The notes under the pieces were generated by a model. That model had not been told where the DNA came from. It searched no databases and was given only the letters and a program-made list of their open reading frames with translations. This document shows, one piece after another, positions 1-6,763 of a DNA stretch of 10,809 bases (position 1 is the first letter of the stretch; every line of letters begins with the position of its first letter). The stretch is from Campylobacterales bacterium (GTDB lineage Bacteria > Campylobacterota > Campylobacteria > Campylobacterales > JALSKU01), in NCBI GenBank assembly GCA_027038235.1, contig JALVXV010000159.1, forward strand, positions 1-10,809, given 5' to 3'. The position numbers and the translations under genes are program-made.

Positions 1-2
1 TA

Positions 3-1238
3 ACTCAAGAAAAAGCAAAAGAGTTAGGCTTAGAGAAGATAGCCTTAGGACAACTTATAAATGAGGCTTTGTTGCTAAACTATGCTGATGAGTTGGGATT
101 GATTACACTTAATAGTGAAGTTGAAGATGTGCTTAAAAATACAAAAGCTTTTCAAAAAGATGGGGTTTTTGATAAAAATCAGTACTATAGGGTGCTTAAA
201 AATATTGGAACAAGAGCTAAGGATTATGAAGAATCGCTTAAAAAAGAGATAACACTTAAAAAACTTAATAATATCTTAAATCTTTCTCAAACTCCTTTAG
301 AGATAGAGTCTTTTGGTGCTTCTTTATTTATGCAAGATAGATTGCAAACAAAGATTATCTATGCAGATAGTTCAAAAATCGCTATAAATGATACTATCTT
401 AAAAAATTTTTGGCAAAATAAAAAGAGATCATATCTAACTACCAAAAGTTATGAATTAGCCACGATAAAAATTCCTGTCTCATTTATAGAGGTTGATGAG
501 AATGAGACAGAAAAACATTATAAGAAAAAAAGATACTCATATACCAATAAAGATGGAAAGATTATGAGTTTTGAAGAGGCAAAAGATAGAGTTATTAAAG
601 ATTTGCAACTAGAAAAGGGTAAAAGATTTGCACTCAAAAAGTATCTTGCACTCAAAAGAGGAAAGATAAAGGCTACACAAAGGATGACTATAAGTGTAAA
701 ACAGAGTCTATTTCCTCAAGATAGATTGAGAGATGTGAGTGTTGGAGATGTGCTTAAACCTTTTGTTTTTGGGGATGGTTATATAGTTGCAAAAGTTACC
801 AAAATAGATATGCCAAGACCTATGAGTTTTGAAGAGGCAAAAGATCGTGTCAAAAAAGATTATCTAAAAATTGCACAAGAGAGAGAGCTTGAAAAGGAGG
901 CTAAGAGTTTAGTTGCTAACTTTAATGGTGGTAAAGATTTGGGCTTTGTAAGCAGAGATGATATAAAAAAGATAAAAGGCTTAAATGAGCTTGAAGCTGT
1001 TGAGTTTTTAAATCAAATCTTTAACTCACCTGCAAAAAAAGGGTATAAAGTATTTGGCAATAAGGCTATTATATATAGAATATTGGAACAAAAGTTGCTT
1101 GATAAAAGTAAACTTAAGACATATAGTATGCTACTTAAAAGCAATGTAAAAAATGCTAAGTTAGCAGAGATAAACCAAAAGTTACTTTCTAAGCTTAGGA
1201 AGAAGTATCAAATAGAAAGTTTCTACAAAGGACAATAG
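3..1238 (+). CDS. ppiD: PpiD/SurA-like periplasmic peptidyl-prolyl isomerase, 5' truncated by window edge
   Basis: The reading frame is open from base 3 to the TAG at 1236-1238 (411 codons visible) and clearly continues upstream, so the N-terminus and any membrane anchor lie outside the window. The TTG at 69 is internal, because the residues before it (ALGQLINEALLLNYADELGL) fit the family. The visible part begins in the SurA-type N-terminal chaperone domain (FQKDGVFDKNQYYRVLKNIG) and runs through lysine-rich helices to a PpiD-like C-terminal region. The family consists of inner-membrane-anchored periplasmic folding factors for outer-membrane and secreted proteins. I see no well-conserved parvulin active site, so the role may be chaperone rather than isomerase. 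MSFEEAKDRV occurs twice, 86 codons apart. The ftsA start directly follows the stop. The family call is confident, but the exact symbol (ppiD versus a surA-type name) is less so. Confidence 0.8.
   Translation, partial: TQEKAKELGLEKIALGQLINEALLLNYADELGLITLNSEVEDVLKNTKAFQKDGVFDKNQYYRVLKNIGTRAKDYEESLKKEITLKKLNNILNLSQTPLEIESFGASLFMQDRLQTKIIYADSSKIAINDTILKNFWQNKKRSYLTTKSYELATIKIPVSFIEVDENETEKHYKKKRYSYTNKDGKIMSFEEAKDRVIKDLQLEKGKRFALKKYLALKRGKIKATQRMTISVKQSLFPQDRLRDVSVGDVLKPFVFGDGYIVAKVTKIDMPRPMSFEEAKDRVKKDYLKIAQERELEKEAKSLVANFNGGKDLGFVSRDDIKKIKGLNELEAVEFLNQIFNSPAKKGYKVFGNKAIIYRILEQKLLDKSKLKTYSMLLKSNVKNAKLAEINQKLLSKLRKKYQIESFYKGQ
1227..1232 (+). promoter_or_regulatory. Shine-Dalgarno site for ftsA (supports TTG start)
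   Basis: AAAGGA lies inside the end of the ppiD-like gene, 6 nt before the TTG at 1239. It fixes the rare TTG start of ftsA and means ftsA translation depends on ribosomes reaching the end of the upstream gene. Confidence 0.6.
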
Positions 1239-2588
1239 TTGAGCAGAACTATACTAGGTATCGATATAGGATCTACCAAAATATGTGCTATCATTGCCCA
1301 GCAAAATGGTGATAAACTGAAAATTGCAGGGAGTGGTGTCGCTAAATCAAAAGGTATCAAAAAGGGTATCATTACAAATATCGAACTAGCATCTAACTCT
1401 ATAAAAGAGGCACTAGATAGTGCTAAAAAAGTAGCAGGTACAAATGTAGATAGGGTTATTGTATCAATCTCAGGAGCCTACACAAAGAGTGTAGAGAGTT
1501 ATGGAGTTGTCAATATTCCTGATAAAGAGATAGGTATAAAAGAGATAAATCGTGTTATGATGATGGCTGATCATAATGCTAATATACCCCATGATTATGA
1601 AAGAATCCATGTCTTGCCATACAATTTTAAAGTTGACAACCAAGAGTTTATAGATGATCCTCTTGGTATGACTGGGAATAGACTTGAAGTACATGTACAT
1701 ATCATAACTGCCCAAAAAACCTCTCTTAACAATCTTAGAAAATCAGTAGAGTTAGCCGGAGTAAATATAGACAATATCGTTTTAACCGGTTATGCTTCAA
1801 GCATAGCGGTTTTAAATGATGATGAAAAGGAGTTGGGTGTATCGGTAATAGATATGGGCGGAGCAACTTGTAATCTTTGCATAAATACATCAAACAGCAT
1901 AAGATATAATGACTTTTTAGCAGTTGGTTCAAACAATATCACAAATGATTTATCAATGGCACTACACACCCCTCTAAGTGCAGCTGAAGAGGTCAAAATA
2001 AAGCATGGCTCTTTAAAGAGGGTTAGCAATGAACTTATCGAGCTACCTGTCATAGGAGATGATAATAATACCAATGAAATATCTTTAGAAATAGTATCGA
2101 ATGTTATATATGCTAGAGTTGAAGAGACACTTATGATACTTGCAAAATCTATAGATGAGAGCGATTTTAAAGAGCAGATTGGAGCTGGGATAGTACTTAC
2201 AGGTGGTTTTACCAAGATAGAGGGATTAAGAGAGTTAGCAATCGCTATATTTGATAATATGCCAGTACGAATAGCAAAACCAAAAAAGATAGAGGGCATG
2301 TTTGAAACATTAAAAGATCCTATCTACTCTACTAGTATTGGTTTGATACTCTATGGTGGAGGCTATTTTACCCCTTATGAGATCGATTCAAATAAAAAAT
2401 TAAGGTACAAACATGAAATAATAGAACCTACAAACAATATACAAAATATTGCTGAGGATTCAAAAGAGATAAAGAGTGAAGAAAAGCCCAGCAAGGACGA
2501 TATGATAGATATAAGAAAGATAAAAAAACAGAGTGATATGAAAGATAAAATGTCAAAATTTTGGAATACAATAACACAACTATTTTGA
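1239..2588 (+). CDS. ftsA: Cell division protein FtsA
   Basis: This is an actin-like ATPase that tethers FtsZ filaments to the inner membrane and recruits later divisome proteins. It has 449 residues, slightly longer than the usual ~420. Actin-fold signatures are visible: phosphate-1 loop ILGIDIGSTK (5-14), the FtsA-specific 1C region (about 84-165), phosphate-2 IDMGGAT (204-210) and the adenosine motif GIVLTGGFTK (317-326). After about residue 380 comes a charged, low-conservation linker. The protein ends in an amphipathic helix (about 434-449, MKDKMSKFWNTITQLF), the expected membrane-targeting sequence. The start is TTG immediately after the upstream TAG, supported by AAAGGA at 1227-1232, and the MSRTILGID N-terminus fits the family. 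The gene ends 12 nt before the preferred ftsZ start, so the two are co-transcribed. Confidence 0.96.
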   Translation: MSRTILGIDIGSTKICAIIAQQNGDKLKIAGSGVAKSKGIKKGIITNIELASNSIKEALDSAKKVAGTNVDRVIVSISGAYTKSVESYGVVNIPDKEIGIKEINRVMMMADHNANIPHDYERIHVLPYNFKVDNQEFIDDPLGMTGNRLEVHVHIITAQKTSLNNLRKSVELAGVNIDNIVLTGYASSIAVLNDDEKELGVSVIDMGGATCNLCINTSNSIRYNDFLAVGSNNITNDLSMALHTPLSAAEEVKIKHGSLKRVSNELIELPVIGDDNNTNEISLEIVSNVIYARVEETLMILAKSIDESDFKEQIGAGIVLTGGFTKIEGLRELAIAIFDNMPVRIAKPKKIEGMFETLKDPIYSTSIGLILYGGGYFTPYEIDSNKKLRYKHEIIEPTNNIQNIAEDSKEIKSEEKPSKDDMIDIRKIKKQSDMKDKMSKFWNTITQLF

Positions 2589-2592
2589 GGAG
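2588..2592 (+). promoter_or_regulatory. Shine-Dalgarno site for ftsZ (decides ATG 2601)
   Basis: AGGAG overlaps the last base of the ftsA stop and lies 8 nt before the ATG at 2601. It excludes the upstream GTG at 2592 as the likely start. Confidence 0.65.
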
Positions 2593-2600
2593 TGGTCAAT

Positions 2601-3725
2601 ATGAATAACTTTACAATTGAAGAGGCAAAAGAGGTAGCAGGAGCCTGTATAAAAGTTGTCGGAGTAGGTGGTGGTGGCGGAAATATGATAAATCATATGA
2701 TAAATGAAGGTATTAGTGGTATAGATCTTATAGTAGCCAACACAGATGCCCAAGCACTTGATGCATCTTTAGCACCTACAAAGATACAACTTGGTGAAAA
2801 AAAGACAAAGGGTTTAGGTGCTGGAATGAAACCTGAAATCGGCAGAGAGTCTGCTTTGGAAAATTATGAAGAGATAAAGAGTGCTTTAGAAAATGCTGAT
2901 ATCGTCTTTATAGCCTCTGGCTTTGGAGGGGGTACTGGTACTGGTGCTGCTCCAGTAATTGCCCAAGCTGCTAAAGAGGTAGGAGCTTTAACAGTATCTG
3001 TAGTAACTAAACCATTTATGTTTGAGGGAAGAAGAAGAGCAAAACTTGCCGAAGAGGGACTAAAGGAGTTAAAAAAAGAGAGTGATTCTATAGTAGTCAT
3101 TCCAAATGATAAGCTTTTAAGTATTATAGATAAAAATCTTGGTATCAAAGATAGCTTCAAAATAGTTGATAATATCCTATCTCGTGCGGTAGGTGGCATG
3201 AGTTCAGTTGTGTTATCTTATGGAAACAATGATATAAATCTTGACTTTGCAGATGTGCAAACTGTAATGAGTCATAGAGGTATGGCACTCCTTGGAGTAG
3301 GTGAATTTGAGGGTGAAGATGCTGCGGTAGAGGCTATGAAAAATGCTATAGAGTCTCCACTGCTTGATAATATGAGTATAAATGGAGCATTGGGAGTATT
3401 GGTACACTTCAATATCCATCCAAATTGTCCACTTAGTCAAATAAGTGATGCTATGGGTATAATATATGATAATGCTGATGAAGATGCTCATGTAATATTT
3501 GGAACTACTACTGATGAAAATATGCCTGAAAACAAGGTCAAGATAACCATAGTTGCAACTGGTTTTGAGAGTGAAAAGGAAAAACAAGAGAGTTTAAATT
3601 TGGTTGACCCAATAAATGAGGCTAGAAAAAAGAGAATTGCTGAGCTAAGAAAGGTTAGCGGTGGCTATGAGGGACAAGAGGATCTTTTAGATATCCCTAC
3701 ATTCATGAGAAATCAGATGGATTAG
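2601..3725 (+). CDS. ftsZ: Cell division protein FtsZ
   Basis: FtsZ is the tubulin-like GTPase that forms the Z ring at the division site. I chose the ATG at 2601 (374 residues) because AGGAG at 2588-2592 sits 8 nt upstream. The in-frame GTG at 2592 would overlap that Shine-Dalgarno sequence. Visible motifs are the N-terminal glycine-rich nucleotide loop VVGVGGGGGN (19-28), the tubulin signature GFGGGTGTGAAP (107-118) and the T7 synergy loop NLDFAD (213-218), whose aspartates trigger GTP hydrolysis in the neighbouring subunit. The globular domain ends near residue 321. A short charged linker of about 40 residues leads to the conserved tail DIPTFMRNQ (364-372), the FtsA-binding peptide. FtsA is encoded just upstream, so the tail and its partner come from one transcript. 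A hairpin at 3746-3784 follows. Confidence 0.97.
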   Translation: MNNFTIEEAKEVAGACIKVVGVGGGGGNMINHMINEGISGIDLIVANTDAQALDASLAPTKIQLGEKKTKGLGAGMKPEIGRESALENYEEIKSALENADIVFIASGFGGGTGTGAAPVIAQAAKEVGALTVSVVTKPFMFEGRRRAKLAEEGLKELKKESDSIVVIPNDKLLSIIDKNLGIKDSFKIVDNILSRAVGGMSSVVLSYGNNDINLDFADVQTVMSHRGMALLGVGEFEGEDAAVEAMKNAIESPLLDNMSINGALGVLVHFNIHPNCPLSQISDAMGIIYDNADEDAHVIFGTTTDENMPENKVKITIVATGFESEKEKQESLNLVDPINEARKKRIAELRKVSGGYEGQEDLLDIPTFMRNQMD

Positions 3726-3745
3726 ACACTTTATAACTTACAAAA

Positions 3746-3784
3746 GGGTATCTAAATCCTATCTTTAACAGCTTTTAGATACCC
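3746..3784. terminator. Hairpin between convergent ftsZ and aroG, candidate bidirectional terminator
   Basis: A perfect 11-bp inverted repeat (GGGTATCTAAA at 3746-3756, TTTAGATACCC at 3774-3784) with a 17-nt loop sits 20 nt after the ftsZ stop and 12 nt after the aroG stop. In the aroG direction the stem is followed by TTTTG, a short U tract. In the ftsZ direction no U tract follows, so termination there may be weak or Rho-assisted. Confidence 0.6.
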
Positions 3785-3796
3785 CATATATCTCCT

Positions 3797-5146
3797 CTAA
3801 GCTCTTGCTTTTTTTAGCATATCTGCTATCAAAAATGCCATTTCAAGAGCCTGATCAGCATTAAGTCTAGGATCGCAGTGAGTATGATATCTTGAAGATA
3901 GCTTCTCCTCAGTTATATCCCCTGCTCCACCTATACACTCTGTTACATTTTGTCCGGTCATCTCAAGATGAACTCCACCAGCATAAGTCCCCTCTGCTGC
4001 ATGTATTTCAAAAAATCTCTCAACCTCTTTTAAAACACTATCAAAAACTCTAGTTTTATAATTGTTTGAAGTCTTTATTGTATTGCCATGCATTGGATCT
4101 ATGCTCCAAAGCACCTTTTTCCCCTCTCTTTCAATAGCTTTTATAAGATCAGGTAAATATTTTCCTATCTCCTCTGCCCCCATCCTAACTATGATATTAA
4201 GTCTTCCAGCTTCATTTTTTGGATTGAGTATATCAGTTAGCTTGATAAGATCAGTAGTACTCATTGTAGGCCCTGCTTTTACACCTATAGGATTTTTAAC
4301 CCCTTTTAAAAACTCCACATGAGCACCATTGACATCTCTAGTTCTATCACCTATCCAAAGCATATGAGCAGAGCAGTCATACCAATCGCCAGTAGTACTA
4401 TCTTTTCTTGTTAGAGCCTTTTCATAATTTAGCAAAAGTGCCTCATGAGATGTATAGAGTGTTGTTTGTTTTATATTTGGTGTATTTTTAGAGTTTATTC
4501 CACAAGCATCCATAAAGGCTAATGCTTCAGTTATCTTATCTGTAAGCACTTTATATCTACTATCAAGCTGATTGTCCTTGATAAAACCTAAATTCCACCT
4601 ATTTACCTGATGAAGATCTGCTAAACCTCCTCTTGCAAAAGCTCTTAGAAGATTGTGTGTAGCAGCTGATTGGTTATAGGCTCTTATCATTCTATTTGGA
4701 TCTGGAGTTCTACCCTCTTTGGTAAATGCTATATCATTTATAATATCACCTCTATAGCTTGGAAGTGTAACTCCATCAACAGTCTCAGTATCAGAACTTC
4801 TTGGTTTTGCAAATTGACCTGCCATTCTGCCTACTTTTACCACCGGACAACCACCAGAAAATGTCAAAACTACTGCCATTTGTAGCAATACTTTAAATGT
4901 ATCTCGAATATTATCAGCATTGAACTCAGCAAAGCTCTCTGCACAATCTCCACCTTGTAGCAAAAAAGCATCACCTTCAGTAGCTTTTGCTAAATCTTTT
5001 TTTAGATTTCTTACCTCTCCTGCAAAAACTAAAGGCGGAAATTTACTCAATGTATCTTCAACCTCGATCAACTTCCCCCTATCTGGATAGGTAGGCTGTT
5101 GCTTTATCTCTTTATTCATCCAAGTTGAGGGATTCCAATCACTCAT
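3797..5146 (-). CDS. aroG: Class II 3-deoxy-D-arabino-heptulosonate 7-phosphate (DAHP) synthase
   Basis: This cytoplasmic enzyme condenses phosphoenolpyruvate with erythrose 4-phosphate, the first step of the shikimate pathway. The 449-residue length and sequence match the class II (plant-type) family rather than E. coli AroF/G/H. The metal ligands known for this family are all present: Cys68 (GGDCAE), His353 (DPMHGNT), Glu395 (HLEMTGQN) and Asp425 (THCDPRLN). Substrate-binding blocks include KVGRMAGQFAKPRS (104-117) and the GDRTR segment near 266. The start ATG has AAGGA 6 nt upstream (complement of 5153-5157). The gene is monocistronic on the minus strand and converges with ftsZ. No leader peptide rich in aromatic residues is visible in the upstream region, so attenuation is not suggested. 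Symbol choice (aroG, aroF or aroA) varies between genomes. Confidence 0.96.
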   Translation of the reverse strand: MSDWNPSTWMNKEIKQQPTYPDRGKLIEVEDTLSKFPPLVFAGEVRNLKKDLAKATEGDAFLLQGGDCAESFAEFNADNIRDTFKVLLQMAVVLTFSGGCPVVKVGRMAGQFAKPRSSDTETVDGVTLPSYRGDIINDIAFTKEGRTPDPNRMIRAYNQSAATHNLLRAFARGGLADLHQVNRWNLGFIKDNQLDSRYKVLTDKITEALAFMDACGINSKNTPNIKQTTLYTSHEALLLNYEKALTRKDSTTGDWYDCSAHMLWIGDRTRDVNGAHVEFLKGVKNPIGVKAGPTMSTTDLIKLTDILNPKNEAGRLNIIVRMGAEEIGKYLPDLIKAIEREGKKVLWSIDPMHGNTIKTSNNYKTRVFDSVLKEVERFFEIHAAEGTYAGGVHLEMTGQNVTECIGGAGDITEEKLSSRYHTHCDPRLNADQALEMAFLIADMLKKARA

Positions 5147-5175
5147 GCTAATTCCTTAGTAAATTTTTGAGATAT

Positions 5176-5203
5176 AAAATACTCTTTTTTTACTTTAAAA
5201 CAA
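5176..5203 (-). promoter_or_regulatory. Candidate sigma-70 promoter for aroG
   Basis: On the minus strand TTGTTT (complement of 5198-5203), a 16-nt spacer and TATTTT (complement of 5176-5181) lie about 30 nt before the aroG start. The region is AT-rich with T tracts, so other placements are possible. Confidence 0.3.
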
Positions 5204-5256
5204 GTTAAAATATATCAAAATACCCCTTTTTATCCCAAATTTTGCAATAGATTTTA

Positions 5257-5283
5257 TTGTCTTAAGTAACATTTTGTTATAAT
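5257..5283 (+). promoter_or_regulatory. Candidate sigma-70 promoter with extended -10 for the 5314 gene
   Basis: TATAAT at 5278-5283 is a perfect -10 box preceded by TG one base upstream (TGTTATAAT), an extended -10. A weak -35 (TTGTCT at 5257-5262) is 15 nt away. This fits Campylobacterota promoters, where the -35 is often poor. The rest of the 5147-5313 divergent gap holds only AT-rich sequence and the aroG promoter candidate. Confidence 0.6.
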
Positions 5284-5313
5284 TCCCATCTATCTTAAGA
5301 GTAGGAGTCTTTT

Positions 5314-5775
5314 ATGGAGCATTTGGTACCAGTTTTGGTAATCTTAGCTATAGTAGCCTTTTTTATGCATAAAAATATAGATAAAATTACCTCCAATATA
5401 GATAGCTTAGAGGATAAGTCTTATGAATTATATGCAAAATATGCTAGAATTGTTGAAAGATATATCAAAGATCTTCAGTCAAATATAGAAAAAAATAGTG
5501 TATTGGTTGATGAAAAATATAGACTAAATGATGATATAGATGCTAAAGAGCTAACACAAAATCTATCATCTCTTATAAGAAAATTGGCATTTTTTGAAAC
5601 TCTACAAGCTAAGCAAAAGAGCAAAAAAGAGCTTGAGAGTGATTTTTTTGAACTACTCTCTAGCTTAGATAGTATAATTCAAAAAGGTTTTAAAAATGGA
5701 GAAAATCTTGCAGATGAGATAAGAGATAGCCTACATGATGAGTATAAAAAGTTGAAAAAAACCTATATGTTATAG
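5314..5775 (+). CDS. Small membrane-anchored helical protein of unknown function
   Basis: I do not recognise this 153-residue protein. Residues 4-18 (LVPVLVILAIVAFFM) form one hydrophobic segment right at the N-terminus, followed by HKNIDK, so the bulk probably faces the cytoplasm, or less likely the periplasm. The rest is highly charged and almost certainly helical (DSLEDKSYELYAKYARIVERY around 30-50, LEDK/KKELESDFFELLSS around 104-117), with heptad-like spacing suggesting a coiled coil. There are no cysteines and no catalytic motif. The start ATG at 5314 has AGGAG 6 nt upstream (5303-5307) and a good promoter at 5257-5283. Its stop overlaps a second possible -10 element for the next gene. 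It lies next to a J-domain protein, but a functional link is not shown. Confidence 0.82.
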   Translation: MEHLVPVLVILAIVAFFMHKNIDKITSNIDSLEDKSYELYAKYARIVERYIKDLQSNIEKNSVLVDEKYRLNDDIDAKELTQNLSSLIRKLAFFETLQAKQKSKKELESDFFELLSSLDSIIQKGFKNGENLADEIRDSLHDEYKKLKKTYML

Positions 5776-5776
5776 T
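5768..5776 (+). promoter_or_regulatory. Candidate extended -10 promoter for the J-domain gene
   Basis: TGTTATAGT overlaps the stop codon of the 5314 gene and resembles the TGTTATAAT before that gene. It would start transcription near 5783 and place the whole 5800-5830 hairpin in the leader. No convincing -35 is seen. An alternative is TTGGCA (5779-5784) with TATTGT (5801-5806), 16-nt spacer, which would start inside the hairpin. Confidence 0.3.
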
Positions 5777-5799
5777 AATTGGCATAAATTTTGCTTTGT

Positions 5800-5830
5800 C
5801 TATTGTAACTTTTTTGAAAGGTTACAATAG
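5800..5830 (+). promoter_or_regulatory. RBS-sequestering hairpin directly before the J-domain gene start
   Basis: CTATTGTAAC (5800-5809) and GTTACAATAG (5821-5830) form a perfect 10-bp inverted repeat. The intervening UUUU pairs with AAAG through 5813/5817, giving a 14-bp stem (one G-U pair) and a 3-nt UUG loop. The right arm ends at the base before the ATG at 5831. The only Shine-Dalgarno-like sequence, AAAGG at 5817-5821, lies within the stem. It may control translation as an RNA element, or the palindrome could be a DNA operator. Neither is proven. Confidence 0.6.
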
Positions 5831-6655
5831 ATGATAATAAAGCAAAATAATAAATCGATCAATATAACTATCAAAGATGACACTCAAACATTTTACTACC
5901 TAAAAAACCTAATTGATAAAAATTTTAAAAACAAAATAGGCAATAAAAATAAGATCATAGTCTTTAATGACTCCTCAGAAGAGGTTGGCAGAAGATACTT
6001 TTTAAAACTTCTTTCAAGGCTATATGCGAGAAAAACAGGTAAGAAGCTAAAAAAAATATGGCAGATAGAAAAGGCTATTGATAAAACTATAAAGATAACA
6101 CTTATCAAACAAAATCAGCTACAAAGCATTGTCAATCTAAAACTAAATCTTTCAAAACAAAACTCCTCTATCTTGATAGAGATGGATGTAAAAAATAGAT
6201 TTATTTTAAGAGGATTGCAAAATATATTTGATAACTATAGGGTTCTTTATCATCCATCAGATAATAGAGTTTTAATATATGATTTTGATAAAGATATTAT
6301 CGAAAGATTAAGAGAGCTTACTGCTATGAAAGAGATATTGGGAAATTTTATACACTTTCATTATGATAAAAATTTATTTGAGGAGATTGAACTATTTGTA
6401 TCTAGTGCTACAAGAAAAAGAAAATCTATCAATCTACTTCTTGAGGATTTTTATAGACTTTTAAATTGCTCACAATATGACTCATATCAAAAGGTAAGAG
6501 CAAACTATCTATCCTTGGTCAAAAAGTATCATCCTGATAATATACTAAGTGACAACACACTTATCATCAAAGTTTATAGTAAAAAATTTCAAAAAATTCA
6601 ACAAGCCTATAAGACTATAAAAGAGTACCATAAATATATAGGCAATGTTGCATAA
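5831..6655 (+). CDS. J-domain (DnaJ-like) protein, C-terminal J domain, role unknown
   Basis: The protein has 274 residues. The last ~70 form a J domain: helix I at LLLEDFYRLLNC (202-213), helix II at YQKVRANYLSLVKKY (219-233), the HPD tripeptide at 234-236, which in this family stimulates Hsp70 (DnaK) ATP hydrolysis, then helix III at KKFQKIQQAYKTIKEY (251-266). Residues 1-200 match no family I recognise. They are rich in Lys and Ile, with no transmembrane segment, no Gly/Phe linker and no zinc finger, so this is a specialised (class C type) co-chaperone rather than DnaJ itself. The start ATG 5831 is supported by AAAGG 9 nt upstream, buried in a hairpin. It lies 55 nt after the small membrane protein gene and may be co-transcribed with it. 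Its specific partner is unknown. Confidence 0.85.
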   Translation: MIIKQNNKSINITIKDDTQTFYYLKNLIDKNFKNKIGNKNKIIVFNDSSEEVGRRYFLKLLSRLYARKTGKKLKKIWQIEKAIDKTIKITLIKQNQLQSIVNLKLNLSKQNSSILIEMDVKNRFILRGLQNIFDNYRVLYHPSDNRVLIYDFDKDIIERLRELTAMKEILGNFIHFHYDKNLFEEIELFVSSATRKRKSINLLLEDFYRLLNCSQYDSYQKVRANYLSLVKKYHPDNILSDNTLIIKVYSKKFQKIQQAYKTIKEYHKYIGNVA

Positions 6656-6687
6656 TTTAGGATAATTTTACATCTTGTTTAACTATT

Positions 6688-6743
6688 ACTTAAAATAAGT
6701 TTAAGAACAAAACTTAAAAAAATATAAATGAGACTTTTTAAGT
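6688..6743. repeat. Nested AT-rich inverted repeats (ACTTA/TAAGT) after the J-domain gene
   Basis: Three overlapping inverted repeats are visible: ACTTA/TAAGT (6688-6692 with 6696-6700), TAAGTTT/AAACTTA (6696-6702 with 6710-6716) and ACTTAAAAA/TTTTTAAGT (6712-6720 with 6735-6743). The last is followed by CCCTTTT and could act as a weak terminator for the J-domain gene. Mutually exclusive pairing is possible. Alternatively the half-sites could be protein-binding sites upstream of the candidate small RNA. Confidence 0.4.
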
Positions 6744-6757
6744 CCCTTTTGTATAAA
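6729..6757 (+). promoter_or_regulatory. Candidate promoter for the small RNA
   Basis: TATAAA at 6752-6757 (within TTTTGTATAAAATT) is a good -10. A weak -35-like TGAGAC lies 17 nt upstream at 6729-6734. Transcription would begin near 6764, with no open reading frame downstream before the terminator. Confidence 0.4.
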
Positions 6758-6763
6758 ATTTCA

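Noticed and set aside
69..71. TTG 69 as the true start of the ppiD-like gene
   Set aside because: The frame is open to the window edge and the residues before it continue a family-like helix, so the gene begins upstream of the window.
1790..2299. 169-codon minus-strand open frame inside ftsA
   Set aside because: It lies wholly opposite a well-conserved gene and has no recognisable domain or promoter. It is a shadow frame.
2592..2600. GTG 2592 as the ftsZ start
   Set aside because: It overlaps the AGGAG Shine-Dalgarno sequence. ATG 2601 has proper spacing.
3213..3587. 124-codon minus-strand open frame inside ftsZ
   Set aside because: It is opposite the conserved FtsZ globular domain, its composition (Ile, Tyr, Ser rich) is that of antisense translation, and it has no RBS.
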